In this document: piece after piece, positions 7,411 through 14,649 of the stretch
Position numbering within the stretch: the stretch's first letter is position 1
Layout of the letters: every line of letters begins with the position of its first letter
From: a virus
Length of the DNA stretch: 23,102 nt
IMG/VR virus record: IMGVR_UViG_3300024520_000514
Location: 1 to 23,102 of that record
Reading direction: 5' to 3' (one strand)
Notes under the pieces: generated by a model
Told to the model about the DNA's origin: nothing
Seen by the model: only the letters and a program-made list of their open reading frames with translations
The model's database searches: none
Program-made: the position numbers and the translations under genes

Positions 7411-8573
7411 GCCGACAGGACTTTGATCGGGCCGATCATGAATGCCGGGGACGCGACGGCGTTCCGCTCGACGATCTCGGCCTCGCGAACCGGATCGGCG
7501 TACCGTTCCCAAGCCAGCTCGAGACTAGACTTCGGCTCGACAAGGTCGACGGTCCGCAGAACAGCTAGATCCGTTGCCCGATTGTTGATGTCCTCGACGA
7601 GCTGCGTCCGAAGATCCAGCAGCGCTTTGAAAGAGGCGTCTCTCTCGGTCAGCTCAAGTTCAGCGTTCACCAGTTCGACGAGCTCGTCGCGCAGGATCAG
7701 AGCGTCGTCGAAGGATTCAAAGTTGACCGAGGACACGCCTCGGACCGCGTAGGCGAGGGCGAGTTGTTGCCAGAAACGGTTTGTAGCGCCCTCATTGATC
7801 GAGGACTGGACCTTGCCAGGGGTGATCGGCAGCAGCAGCGCCAGCGGGACCCGAGGAGCGATCTGGCCGAGGTATGCGCGCCAGATCGGAAGCGGCTCGA
7901 CCAGCCGGAGGAAGTCGACGGTCAGCGGCCCAAGACCGGCGGCCGGGAGAGTCGGGTCCACCAGGGCGAAAGCGTCGGCGATGTCAGACACGTCCTCGGT
8001 TAGTGCGGCGAGAAAGCGGGCCGACGTCCTGGTGAAAGCGTCCTGCAAACGGGTAAACTCATTGATCTTCGCGTCATTCACGAACCCCGGGAACCCTTGT
8101 GTCTCCACGTCGGTAATGAAGTCGGACAGGGCCGAGGACTCGACGGCGGCAACGGCGCTTTTTATGAGAAGCGGCGGATCGGGTTGCGTGACTGGCCCGC
8201 GCTCCTCGACGACTTCGACCATTTCGGCCGTGAATTCCCAGGAGCCGCCATGGTCCGCCGAAAGGTTTCCGTCGACCTTGCCGCACTGGACAGTCATCGT
8301 TCCGAGCCAAGGGTGAACCAGCGTTCCGGGGCCCTCTGTTTTGAAGGCCTTCACCATCGCTTTTCGCTGGTCGAGATAGTCGTTTCCGATCAGGAACCCG
8401 ACAACGCGGTGAGAGTGTGGATCCTCGCCGGTGTCCTCCGGGAACCACTTCCCTTGAGGGTAGTTGTGGACGGCGACGGCCCGGCCGAAGGCCTCTGTAA
8501 TACCGGGAGTGTGGAACTTGACGCCCCGGAAGCTCGCCACGTCGAGAACTGTTTCGTGCCAGTCCACAGGCAT
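7407..8573 (-). CDS. DNA circularisation/tail protein, Mu gpN-like
   Basis: A 388-aa protein. The N-terminal 130 residues follow the DNA circularisation protein N-terminal pattern: ASFRGVKFHTPGITEAFGRA, VHNYPQGKWFPEDTGEDPH, VVGFLIGNDYLDQRKAMVKA, GPGTLVHPWLGTMTVQCG. The rest is helical, with a conserved RRGVSSVNFESFDDALILRD-type region (here AVRGVSSVNFESFDDA). Despite the family name, in Mu-like phages gpN is a tail/baseplate component between tape measure and hub, and that is the likely role here. The start is ATG 8573, with AGGAGGG nine bases upstream, one base before the tape measure stop. Its TGA overlaps the GTG of the hub gene. Confidence 0.93.
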   Translation of the reverse strand: MPVDWHETVLDVASFRGVKFHTPGITEAFGRAVAVHNYPQGKWFPEDTGEDPHSHRVVGFLIGNDYLDQRKAMVKAFKTEGPGTLVHPWLGTMTVQCGKVDGNLSADHGGSWEFTAEMVEVVEERGPVTQPDPPLLIKSAVAAVESSALSDFITDVETQGFPGFVNDAKINEFTRLQDAFTRTSARFLAALTEDVSDIADAFALVDPTLPAAGLGPLTVDFLRLVEPLPIWRAYLGQIAPRVPLALLLPITPGKVQSSINEGATNRFWQQLALAYAVRGVSSVNFESFDDALILRDELVELVNAELELTERDASFKALLDLRTQLVEDINNRATDLAVLRTVDLVEPKSSLELAWERYADPVREAEIVERNAVASPAFMIGPIKVLSA

Positions 8574-8574
8574 T

Positions 8575-10293
8575 CTATAGCCCTCCTGTTGCGCGCGTTG
8601 TTCGGCCGACGCTGGCCTTCACAGGAACCGCGGGAGTGTCCGTCTTGCCCTTCACTTGCGCGTTTACGCCCTCCGGAACCGTAACTTTGACCTCCACGAG
8701 GCCCTTTAGACTCTGGGCGGTTCCGATACCTCCCGGCGGCGCGACGCTAAACCCGCCGGCCGCCGCTTGCCCGCGCGACGCTTGGCGAGCTCTTTGTTTT
8801 GCACGCCCCGCTTGATGTTGCGCCTCTATGCCCGACAGGATCGAAGCGTTGATCACCTTTTGCTCATCGCTTGTCGAAGCGTCCATGATGTCGAAGAGAT
8901 CCATAGCCTCGGCGGTGCTCTCGATCGCTCGTCTCATCTCGTGAAGAGTCTTCCTGATCTTCTTCCAAGCGTCCTCGAACATGAGGACGATCCCGGCCCA
9001 AAGCTCTTTAAAGAACTTCTTTACCTTGCTCCAGCTGCTAATGACCCAGGCCGCAGCGCCGGCGATGGCGCTGACCACGAGAACGATCGGATTCGCCATA
9101 AGGAACGAGAACAGCGCGACCAGAACGCCTTTTAGAAGTCCGAAAGCTGCGATAAGTGATCCCTTGATCACGACGGACAGCGCCAGAAAGTGCATTTTAG
9201 CGGACGCAGCCGCGGCGACGGCGGCGCCCTTCATAACGCCCGACGTGAGACCCATCGAAACCAGGAGCTTGCCGAGTGCACCAATGATCGCGAACAGGGT
9301 CGGAATGAACTTCGTCGCCATGGTCGCAATCCAAAGAACCATAGCACCATCGGCGCCGCCGATCGCTTCCCAGATGAGAGAGAAAACGGAGGCAAGACGC
9401 TTCGCGAACTCGGCAACGCCCTTCCAGTCGATCTTCGCAAGCGCCTTACCAAACCCAACAACGAAAGCTGTGACGTTTGTAGCAATGAGTTTCCGGTTAC
9501 CGGCGATCCACTTCGCTAGCCTCTCAAGAACCGGCGTGATGATCGGCAACAGCTGCGCGCCGATGACCTGGCGCGTACCAGCGAGGGCCAACTTTACCTT
9601 TGTCTGAGCATCGACGAAGTCTTCGCTCGACTTTAGAGCCGGGCCAGAGATCACGCCGTGAAGATGCCTAAACTGTTCGCGCGACTTCTTCAGGCCCTCT
9701 TGACCGCCCTCGAGGATCAGCGTCATAGCCTGGCCGGATCGGCCGAAGGCGGCAGCGGCCAAGCTCGCGCGCTTGGTCGGGTCCTCGATCTTGCCGAGGG
9801 CGCCGATCATGAGCTCGAGCGCTTCCTCGTTATTCTTAGTGCCCTTGAGAAGTTTAAGGAGAGCCGGGCTCGACTTCTTCAGGTGAGACTGAAGGCTACC
9901 GATCCCGATTCCCGCATCGCCGACGTTTCGCGTAAACTTCTGAACGGCCTTGTCGAACTGGCTTTGCTCGACGCCAGCGAGCTCGAATGCGTGCTTTAGT
10001 TCGGAATAGCTTTGCGCGCTAACACCGGCGCGCCGGGCATTCTTAGCTAGCAGATCGTTCGACTCGGCTAGGCCGGTGACCAATTTCGCCAGGCCGGCGA
10101 CGACGACAGTCCCGCCGATCAGGCTCAACCGTCCGAGCATGCGGCGGATCGTGTTCGTTGCACGGCCGGCCGCTCGAGCTACTCGGCCAAGCGGCCCGGC
10201 GATCCTCGCCACGAGGGACCGACCGATCCGACGCATCGGCGCCGTAGCTCTATCAACGGCCGCAACTACTGCTTTGATCGGGAACTCGGCCAC
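8575..10293 (-). CDS. Tail tape measure protein, Mu gp42-group-like
   Basis: A 572-aa protein that sets tail length and sits in the tube lumen. The N-terminus has basic amphipathic helices (RIGRSLVARIAGPLGRVARA) and a hydrophobic segment near 57-75. The part around VSAQSYSELKHAFELAGVEQ with FDKAVQKFTRNVGDAG, followed by KIEDPTKRASLAAAAFGRSG, is the common tape measure domain. Long hydrophobic stretches lie at about 317-348 and 369-420 and may enter the host membrane. The C-terminus is Ala/Gly-rich. It is short for the family; at about 0.15 nm per residue it predicts a tail of roughly 85 nm (inference). The start is GTG 10293, with AGAAGG upstream, overlapping no gene. Lys-rich codons and fewer CTCGAG sites set it apart from its neighbours. 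Confidence 0.92.
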   Translation of the reverse strand: MAEFPIKAVVAAVDRATAPMRRIGRSLVARIAGPLGRVARAAGRATNTIRRMLGRLSLIGGTVVVAGLAKLVTGLAESNDLLAKNARRAGVSAQSYSELKHAFELAGVEQSQFDKAVQKFTRNVGDAGIGIGSLQSHLKKSSPALLKLLKGTKNNEEALELMIGALGKIEDPTKRASLAAAAFGRSGQAMTLILEGGQEGLKKSREQFRHLHGVISGPALKSSEDFVDAQTKVKLALAGTRQVIGAQLLPIITPVLERLAKWIAGNRKLIATNVTAFVVGFGKALAKIDWKGVAEFAKRLASVFSLIWEAIGGADGAMVLWIATMATKFIPTLFAIIGALGKLLVSMGLTSGVMKGAAVAAAASAKMHFLALSVVIKGSLIAAFGLLKGVLVALFSFLMANPIVLVVSAIAGAAAWVISSWSKVKKFFKELWAGIVLMFEDAWKKIRKTLHEMRRAIESTAEAMDLFDIMDASTSDEQKVINASILSGIEAQHQAGRAKQRARQASRGQAAAGGFSVAPPGGIGTAQSLKGLVEVKVTVPEGVNAQVKGKTDTPAVPVKASVGRTTRATGGL

Positions 10294-10296
10294 GTT

Positions 10297-10473
10297 TTAC
10301 CTTCTACTCGCTTTGGCGGCGTCCTTGTTCAAGTCATCGATGACAGTCTCCGTCACGTCGTGCCAGAACTCCAAGATCTCGGACGTCCAGGTCCGCGCTA
10401 GTTGTTCCGGATCACACCCGTAAAACCGGGCCATGTGAGCAAGCCTTAACGGCCAATTCTCCGACGCTTCGAA
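10297..10473 (-). CDS. Frameshift extension of the tail assembly chaperone (gpE'/gp42-like)
   Basis: This is the -1 frame part read after slippage at the T8 run. It adds 58 residues (FEASENWPLRLAHMARFYG..., ending DLNKDAAKASRR) to codon 249 of the upstream frame, giving a 307-aa fusion. The part around ENWPLRLAHMARFYGCDPEQ is helical and looks like the T domain that in other phages binds the tape measure protein. The open frame extends upstream to 10554 but that part is an Arg/Gly-rich shadow of the chaperone. An ATG at 10434 with AAGG upstream could start a separate 45-aa protein, but it would lose the conserved-looking ENWPLRL segment. Its stop lies three bases before the tape measure GTG. 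Confidence 0.8.
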   Translation of the reverse strand, partial: FEASENWPLRLAHMARFYGCDPEQLARTWTSEILEFWHDVTETVIDDLNKDAAKASRR

Positions 10474-11219
10474 AAAAAACCCTGAACGACCTCCGCGATA
10501 GCGGGCAGGTCGACCGGGTCGATCTCGCCGACGGCCCGGTCGGTCAGTCGACAAACTTCCTTAAGGAGCTCGAACACGAGGGTCAGCTCGCCGCCCTTCG
10601 CTCCCGCCTGTCGAATGGTCCCGAAGTCGGGACGCCAAAAGCGGAGCTCGGCGAGCTCCTCGCCCTGGTTGTCGATCGGGACCTGCAAGCGAACGGCCTT
10701 GTCCTCGAGCTCGGCGAGCGGCCGACCTGTCCCGGCGCAATGAACACACTCGGCCGCGTCCCACTCGACCAGGAGCTCGCCGAGGAGCTCGTCGAGCTCG
10801 TCGGGATCGTCGACGTAACTCGACAGGTCGTCGGCGTCCTCGGCCGACACGATCCCGATCGCCAGGGCAACGAGCGGTAAATCTTGCGGGTCGATCTGGT
10901 TTATGACGTTCGACGGTTGGCGAGTTAGAAGCTCCATTAACCGGCCGGCGCCGGCCTGCGTTGCCAGGCCGTCGATCTTGACCAGGTGACGGAGCTTGGC
11001 GCGCTGGAACTCGAGAGCCTCGAGGATCTCGGTTTCGGGCGCCGGCGCGTCCTTCTTGCGCTTGCCACGGCGCCGGCTCCGGACCTTCGTCCAGGTGATC
11101 GGCTCGACGAGTTCAAGCGTGCATGACTTCGCGATCTTGACCTGGCCGGTACCTTTGCAGGGTCCACAGGGCGGATCTCGCTCGAGGCGTTGATCGGTAG
11201 CGTTCGGGGCGGCAGTCAT
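10446..11219 (-). CDS. Tail assembly chaperone (gpE/gp41-like), duplicated, with two CxxCxGTG knuckles
   Basis: A 257-aa protein at the place of Mu gp41/P2 E, just before the tape measure. These chaperones coat the tape measure while the tube is built. The P2 E-like pattern (LELVEPITW, then IDPQDLPLVALAIG) occurs twice: residues 34-124, and 172-248 with RLQVPIDN and IDPVDLPAIAEVV. Each copy is preceded by a DnaJ-like CxxCxGTG knuckle: CGPCKGTG at 18-25 and CVHCAGTG at 158-165. A basic stretch (RSRRRGKRKK) sits inside the first copy, and an Asp/Glu-rich helix precedes the second knuckle. The start is ATG 11219, with GGAG eight bases upstream. Near its end a T8 run allows -1 frameshifting into the next ORF. 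Related proteins are normally half this size. Confidence 0.85.
   Translation of the reverse strand: MTAAPNATDQRLERDPPCGPCKGTGQVKIAKSCTLELVEPITWTKVRSRRRGKRKKDAPAPETEILEALEFQRAKLRHLVKIDGLATQAGAGRLMELLTRQPSNVINQIDPQDLPLVALAIGIVSAEDADDLSSYVDDPDELDELLGELLVEWDAAECVHCAGTGRPLAELEDKAVRLQVPIDNQGEELAELRFWRPDFGTIRQAGAKGGELTLVFELLKEVCRLTDRAVGEIDPVDLPAIAEVVQGFFSKRRRIGR
10473..10479 (-). other. Slippery site for -1 ribosomal frameshift
   Basis: On the minus strand the chaperone frame reads GGT TTT TTT TCG; the heptamer T TTT TTT (10479-10473) lies within a run of eight T. Slipping back one base keeps perfect pairing at both codons and opens a further 58 codons that end just before the tape measure start. 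A -1 shift between two chaperone ORFs at this place is a conserved feature of long-tailed phages; in P2 it occurs on a T-rich heptamer too. The run is the longest homopolymer I noticed in this GC-rich window. Confidence 0.85.
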
Positions 11220-11470
11220 GGCGTGAACTCCGGTCGGTTGTTCGGGCGCGAAGCGTAGCACGCCGGGAAGGGGCCGCCAGGGTCTTGGACGGCCGGGACG
11301 GCCCGAGTGTTACCGGAAGGTCCTCGAGGGCCAGGACGCCCCCTCGGCGGCGGAGCCCTGGTCCAATCCGGGACGCGGGTCCGTCGACGAGGCGGGATCC
11401 GGACGCTAAGACGCCGCCGGCGTCGAGTAGACGGCGGCGGCGCTCCGGGCCTCGAGGACCTGGTCGACCG
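11220..11470 (-). other. 251-base interval between tube and chaperone genes
   Basis: No gene with a start codon is visible on the minus strand. The reading frame of the tube gene stays open after its TGA until a second TGA that overlaps the chaperone ATG, but its translation is Arg/Pro-rich and looks like out-of-frame sequence. The -1 frame runs about 20 more codons with codon use like real genes before a TAG. A 7-bp inverted repeat (CGCCGCC/GGCGGCG) lies at 11412-11439, and a 5-bp hairpin (GGCCG/CGGCC) at 11291-11303. These may attenuate transcription between the very abundant tube and the low-dose chaperone; there is no U tract. Confidence 0.4.
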
Positions 11471-11851
11471 TCAGGACGGCGGGGGCTTGTAGACCGAGCT
11501 CAAGCCCTCGAACTTCGCCGGGAACGTTCCGGATGCCATGCTGATCGGGTTGCGACCACTCGACCAGGCGTTCCGGAGCGTGTAGGTCGAGCCGTCCGGC
11601 CCGTCGACCGTCACGGTCGCGTCGCGGATCTCGTTAAGCTTGACCGGGTTCGTCGCCCGGACCTTGTAAAAAGTCCCCTCGATCATCGGGATCACCGGGT
11701 TCTCGACAGCGCCGACCGGACCGGACACGCCGGTTCGGCCTTCCCGCTCGACCTGGCTGATATCGACGGTCACGTCGGCCTCGCCCCGAAGGATCTCGTC
11801 GCCGACGCGGATCGTGCATTTGCCGCCCACAATTTCGACTGTTTCCGCCAT
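11471..11851 (-). CDS. Tail tube protein, Mu gpM-like
   Basis: A 126-aa protein that forms the inner tube under the sheath (Mu gpM is about 118 aa). The family pattern is clear: VDISQVEREGRTGVSGPVG, then a segment VIPMIEGTFYKV and a strand DATVTVDGPDGSTYTLRNAW near residues 77-96, ending ASGTFPAKFEG. The start is ATG 11851, with GGAGG eight bases upstream. It follows the sheath stop by 13 bases and ends in KPPPS. The 251 bases that follow are the longest gap between two recognised genes in the window. Confidence 0.93.
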   Translation of the reverse strand: MAETVEIVGGKCTIRVGDEILRGEADVTVDISQVEREGRTGVSGPVGAVENPVIPMIEGTFYKVRATNPVKLNEIRDATVTVDGPDGSTYTLRNAWSSGRNPISMASGTFPAKFEGLSSVYKPPPS

Positions 11852-11864
11852 TTATGGATCCTCC

Positions 11865-13337
11865 CTACTGCAAGAAACGAACGAGGGCCGCGAATATGCG
11901 GAACTGGTTCGCCAGATCGGGCTTGATCAGAGCCTCGACGCGGTTTTTGTTCGTTGGATGTCGGACGACCAATAGGGCCTCTGCGAACGCCGCGGCGCCC
12001 TCGACGACACCTTCGGCTTCGAGCTCGGCGTATGTCGCGACCAGCACCGATCCGATCGCCGACGGCGTGACAGCCGGAACACCCGGGCCGACCTGCGTCC
12101 CGTCGTCAACCAGGACGTGCCGCGGGAAGTTGCCTTGGACGGCCGACCGCATGCGGCGGACGATCTCCATTAGCTGATAGCGCGTGTTTGTGAACAGATA
12201 CGAGGTGTCGTCCTGCGCGGCGGCGTTCTCTTGATACATGGTGATCGATTGATCGATCGATACTAGGCTTCCTCGCACGACCAGCGGAGAGATCCCGTCG
12301 AACATGAGCGCCTGCCGCTCCTGGAATTGCCACCGGTCCGCCTCGGCCGGCGGGACGATCCCGACGAGCGGCAGCGTCTGAAGCGGTTGACTCGACAGGT
12401 TCCGGAGCGACGCGGCCGAGCGTGCGGCGTAAGCCGCTGCGACCTCGAACTTCGGCGAGGGCGATCCTTGTAGCCCGGCGCAGGACACCGCGGGATCGTT
12501 GCGGGCGTCGCCGAAGGCCGAAAGGGCGCCCTGTGTCCCCTCGTTCGCCGTCCAGACGCCGCCGTAGATCTGGCGGGTCGCAACCCACCGTCCCGAAGCC
12601 TGATCGTACTCCGTCTCCCAGGCGTCGAGGGCGGCCGAATCAACGAAAGGCTGCACAACGAAGTCGAACAGGGTGTCGGACATGCCAGCGATCGCCGGAG
12701 TAACAACCGGGTCCGTCGCTCCGACGACGGAGTCGGCGATCACGATACCGACGCCAGGCGGGAGGACTTCGCCGGCGCCGGCGCCGAGAAAGTTCAAGCT
12801 GTGCAGCACGTTTTGACCGAGCGTGCCGGCGTTTTTCGCCTCGGTCGTCACGACGGCCAACAGGACGCTAGACGTCACGGAAAGGTCGAGATCCGCGGCG
12901 ATCGCAGCGTTGATCGCGCTGGCGATCGTGGCGTCGGTGTCGCCATCAGCAACACCGACGGTGATCAAGTCGCCGCCGATCCGTAGGAAGATCGTCCCGG
13001 AGCCGGTCGCCGGACCCGATACGGTGATCGTTTTCTCTGCGGCGAGGCCGCCGCCGGCGTCGTCGATGCCTACGGCGTAAACTTCGCCGTTAGGATCGTT
13101 GGCGAAGTAGCGGATCGCCATCCGGTGAAGGATGGACCCGCGACCGGACCGGAGCGCGACGGCCGCCGCGTTTAACACCCGCTCGACGACGCCCTCGACG
13201 CTCGGCGCGGCGGTCAGATGCTGACCAACCAGAAGCGAGGTTTCGGGGACGCTTATATCTTGCGCGTCAGCATTGGAGATCTCGAAGTAGGCGAACGGAA
13301 CTCGAACGTTTTGAGGGACCCCGGAAAAGGTGACCAT
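11865..13337 (-). CDS. Contractile tail sheath protein, Mu gpL-like
   Basis: A 490-aa protein that forms the contractile outer tube. Mu gpL is 495 aa. Family features include the N-terminal strand VPFAYFEISN, SLLVGQ followed by a helix, DGDTDATIASAINAAIAADL (variable domain strand-helix), DTLFDFVVQPFVDSAALDAW, DARNDPAVSCAGLQGSPSP, GIVPPAEADRWQFQERQALM, FDGIS, MYQENAAAQDDTSYL and the C-terminal KPDLANQFRIFAALVRFLQ. The start is ATG 13337, with AGGGAGGG upstream, one of the strongest ribosome-binding sites in the window, consistent with a highly expressed structural gene. The gene contains no CTCGAG, unlike most of its neighbours. Confidence 0.95.
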   Translation of the reverse strand: MVTFSGVPQNVRVPFAYFEISNADAQDISVPETSLLVGQHLTAAPSVEGVVERVLNAAAVALRSGRGSILHRMAIRYFANDPNGEVYAVGIDDAGGGLAAEKTITVSGPATGSGTIFLRIGGDLITVGVADGDTDATIASAINAAIAADLDLSVTSSVLLAVVTTEAKNAGTLGQNVLHSLNFLGAGAGEVLPPGVGIVIADSVVGATDPVVTPAIAGMSDTLFDFVVQPFVDSAALDAWETEYDQASGRWVATRQIYGGVWTANEGTQGALSAFGDARNDPAVSCAGLQGSPSPKFEVAAAYAARSAASLRNLSSQPLQTLPLVGIVPPAEADRWQFQERQALMFDGISPLVVRGSLVSIDQSITMYQENAAAQDDTSYLFTNTRYQLMEIVRRMRSAVQGNFPRHVLVDDGTQVGPGVPAVTPSAIGSVLVATYAELEAEGVVEGAAAFAEALLVVRHPTNKNRVEALIKPDLANQFRIFAALVRFLQ

Positions 13338-13340
13338 TGG

Positions 13341-13628
13341 CTAGCCCTCCCTATTGCTGGCCGACTTGCCGGCTTTCTTGCCGGCCTTGTCGACCTGGTC
13401 GCGCCCCTGATAAATATCGCCTGGCCGAGCCGGATCGCTCTTCGGGGGCTTGGCGAGCTCACAGTCGGCGCCGTTGCCGCCGCGAAGCTTGCGGTAATAG
13501 TAGGCCTCGGCGGGAACCCACCGGCCGGCCTCTGGAAGCGCCTGCATAGTCCGGTAGTCACGAACCTGGCGACCGGGACGCGGCGCCATGAAGATCCGCG
13601 GTTTGGGCGAGCTCGTTCGGTTTGCCAT
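13341..13628 (-). CDS. DUF2635 family protein
   Basis: A 95-aa basic protein. The core RIFMAPRPGRQVRDYRTMQ, LPEAGRWVPAEAYYYRKLR and a following G-x-x-x-D is the DUF2635 pattern (short motif of K/R-P-x-P-G-x-x-V-R-D then L-P-x-x-G-x-x-V-P). Genes of this family lie immediately upstream of the sheath gene in Mu-like contractile phages, as here; the function is not known. The C-terminal third is rich in Lys, Asp and Gly. The start is ATG 13628, with AGAGG seven bases upstream. The stop lies three bases before the sheath ATG. Confidence 0.75.
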   Translation of the reverse strand: MANRTSSPKPRIFMAPRPGRQVRDYRTMQALPEAGRWVPAEAYYYRKLRGGNGADCELAKPPKSDPARPGDIYQGRDQVDKAGKKAGKSASNREG

Positions 13629-13638
13629 TTCAGCGCCT

Positions 13639-14235
13639 CTACTGTTCTATCGGTATGGGGTCGGCGGCGATGTCGATCAGGCCGTCAGGTCCGGGAGGGG
13701 TGCTTTGCGGGTCGATCATATCGACGGCGAGCCCGATCTCGTCAAGCGGATCAAGCTTCGGAGCCTCGTAAGTGACCCGGAACTTCACGTCGAAAGTGAC
13801 CAACGACGCTCCTCGGCGCCTGTTCGTTTCGGTCATGGTGATCCCCTCGCCTTGCTGGACCCGGATCCCCTCGACGGAGGCGAAGTGTCCGAGCCAAACG
13901 GGATCACACATAAGGGCGTCGATCGCCTCTTGTTCGAAGTCGTCCAGGGCGACCACGAGGAGCTCGTCGCGTTCGTCCGGCGTCGAGGCGCCGACCAATG
14001 AAAGATCCTGCGACAGGTAGCATTCGACGACGACCTGATCCACCCGCTGAAACGACGGGCCGCCGCCGACGCTGTCCTTCGTCGAGATCCCGGAGGGCGT
14101 CGACACCACGATCCCGGGCATTTCTTTATCCGATAGCTCGCGACCTCGACCGGGAAACACCCGGCCGGCGGCCGACGTCCCGGCGGCGATCAGGCTCGCG
14201 ACGGTCGCGGCTCGAACTGTGGTTCGGTACGACAC
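13639..14235 (-). CDS. Tail terminator/completion-like protein
   Basis: A 198-aa protein. The opening (YRTTVRAATVASLIAAG, GRVFPGRGRELSDKEMPGIV) has the pattern of minor tail proteins that cap the tail tube: an N-terminal helix followed by V(F)xGR and a strand beginning LPxI/MPxI. The middle has VDQVVVECYLSQD and a helical DDFEQEAIDALM; the next strands end in TFDVKFRVTYEA. Its position directly before DUF2635 and the sheath fits a Mu gpK/tail terminator role, stopping tube polymerisation and docking it to the head. The start is GTG 14235, three bases after the upstream stop, with no good Shine-Dalgarno. The last 35 residues are Pro/Asp-rich and not part of the recognisable fold. Confidence 0.68.
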   Translation of the reverse strand: MSYRTTVRAATVASLIAAGTSAAGRVFPGRGRELSDKEMPGIVVSTPSGISTKDSVGGGPSFQRVDQVVVECYLSQDLSLVGASTPDERDELLVVALDDFEQEAIDALMCDPVWLGHFASVEGIRVQQGEGITMTETNRRRGASLVTFDVKFRVTYEAPKLDPLDEIGLAVDMIDPQSTPPGPDGLIDIAADPIPIEQ

Positions 14236-14238
14236 GAG

Positions 14239-14640
14239 TCAGGCCGGCTCCTCGAGTAGGGCGAGATCGAGCTTCGCCGACGTGTTTTGACCGCCAGGCG
14301 TAACGTGAACCACTTCCCAGGTCCGGCCGCCGACAACGACGGTTCCGCCAAGCAGGTTCTCAGCGATCCGGATTGGCGACGGCGACGGGCCGACGACCAG
14401 GACGCCGGACCCGTCGACCAGGTCGGCGAGGCGAACGTCGAGGACCGGCGTCCGAGCCGCCGAAGCGACGCCCTCGACGATCTCGAGGGACTCGAACGCC
14501 TCGTCGAAGATCCCTCGACGGTCCCCGACGCTAACCGTCACGAGGCCGTCGGGGGTCGTATAGGTCGCGTCCTGGCCGAACGCTCGAGCTACAGCCCGGG
14601 TGGCCAGGTCCGCGATCCCTCCGGGTCCGGACCATGGCAC
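14239..14640 (-). CDS. Head-tail joining protein (gpFII-like)
   Basis: A 133-aa protein that probably forms part of the neck between portal and tail. The pattern AFGQDATYTTPDG near residue 20, a central part with ESLEIVEGVASAARTPVLDV and a final GGRTWEVVHVTPGG matches small beta-barrel head-tail joining proteins of the lambda FII/gp10-type group (ring of short strands, with the conserved G-W near the end). It lies between the decoration and tail terminator genes, where such proteins normally sit. The start is GTG 14640, nine bases from the upstream stop; no strong Shine-Dalgarno is visible, so re-initiation from the upstream gene is likely. Confidence 0.7.
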   Translation of the reverse strand: MPWSGPGGIADLATRAVARAFGQDATYTTPDGLVTVSVGDRRGIFDEAFESLEIVEGVASAARTPVLDVRLADLVDGSGVLVVGPSPSPIRIAENLLGGTVVVGGRTWEVVHVTPGGQNTSAKLDLALLEEPA

Positions 14641-14649
14641 AGCCGCAGA

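Noticed and set aside
11412-11439. Inverted repeat after the tube gene as an intrinsic terminator
   Set aside because: Seven GC pairs but a 14-base loop and no U tract; transcription must also continue to the chaperone and tape measure.
12242-12260. GATCGATTGATCGATCGAT tandem/palindromic string
   Set aside because: It encodes the SIDQSI segment of the sheath in frame; a by-product of coding rather than an operator.
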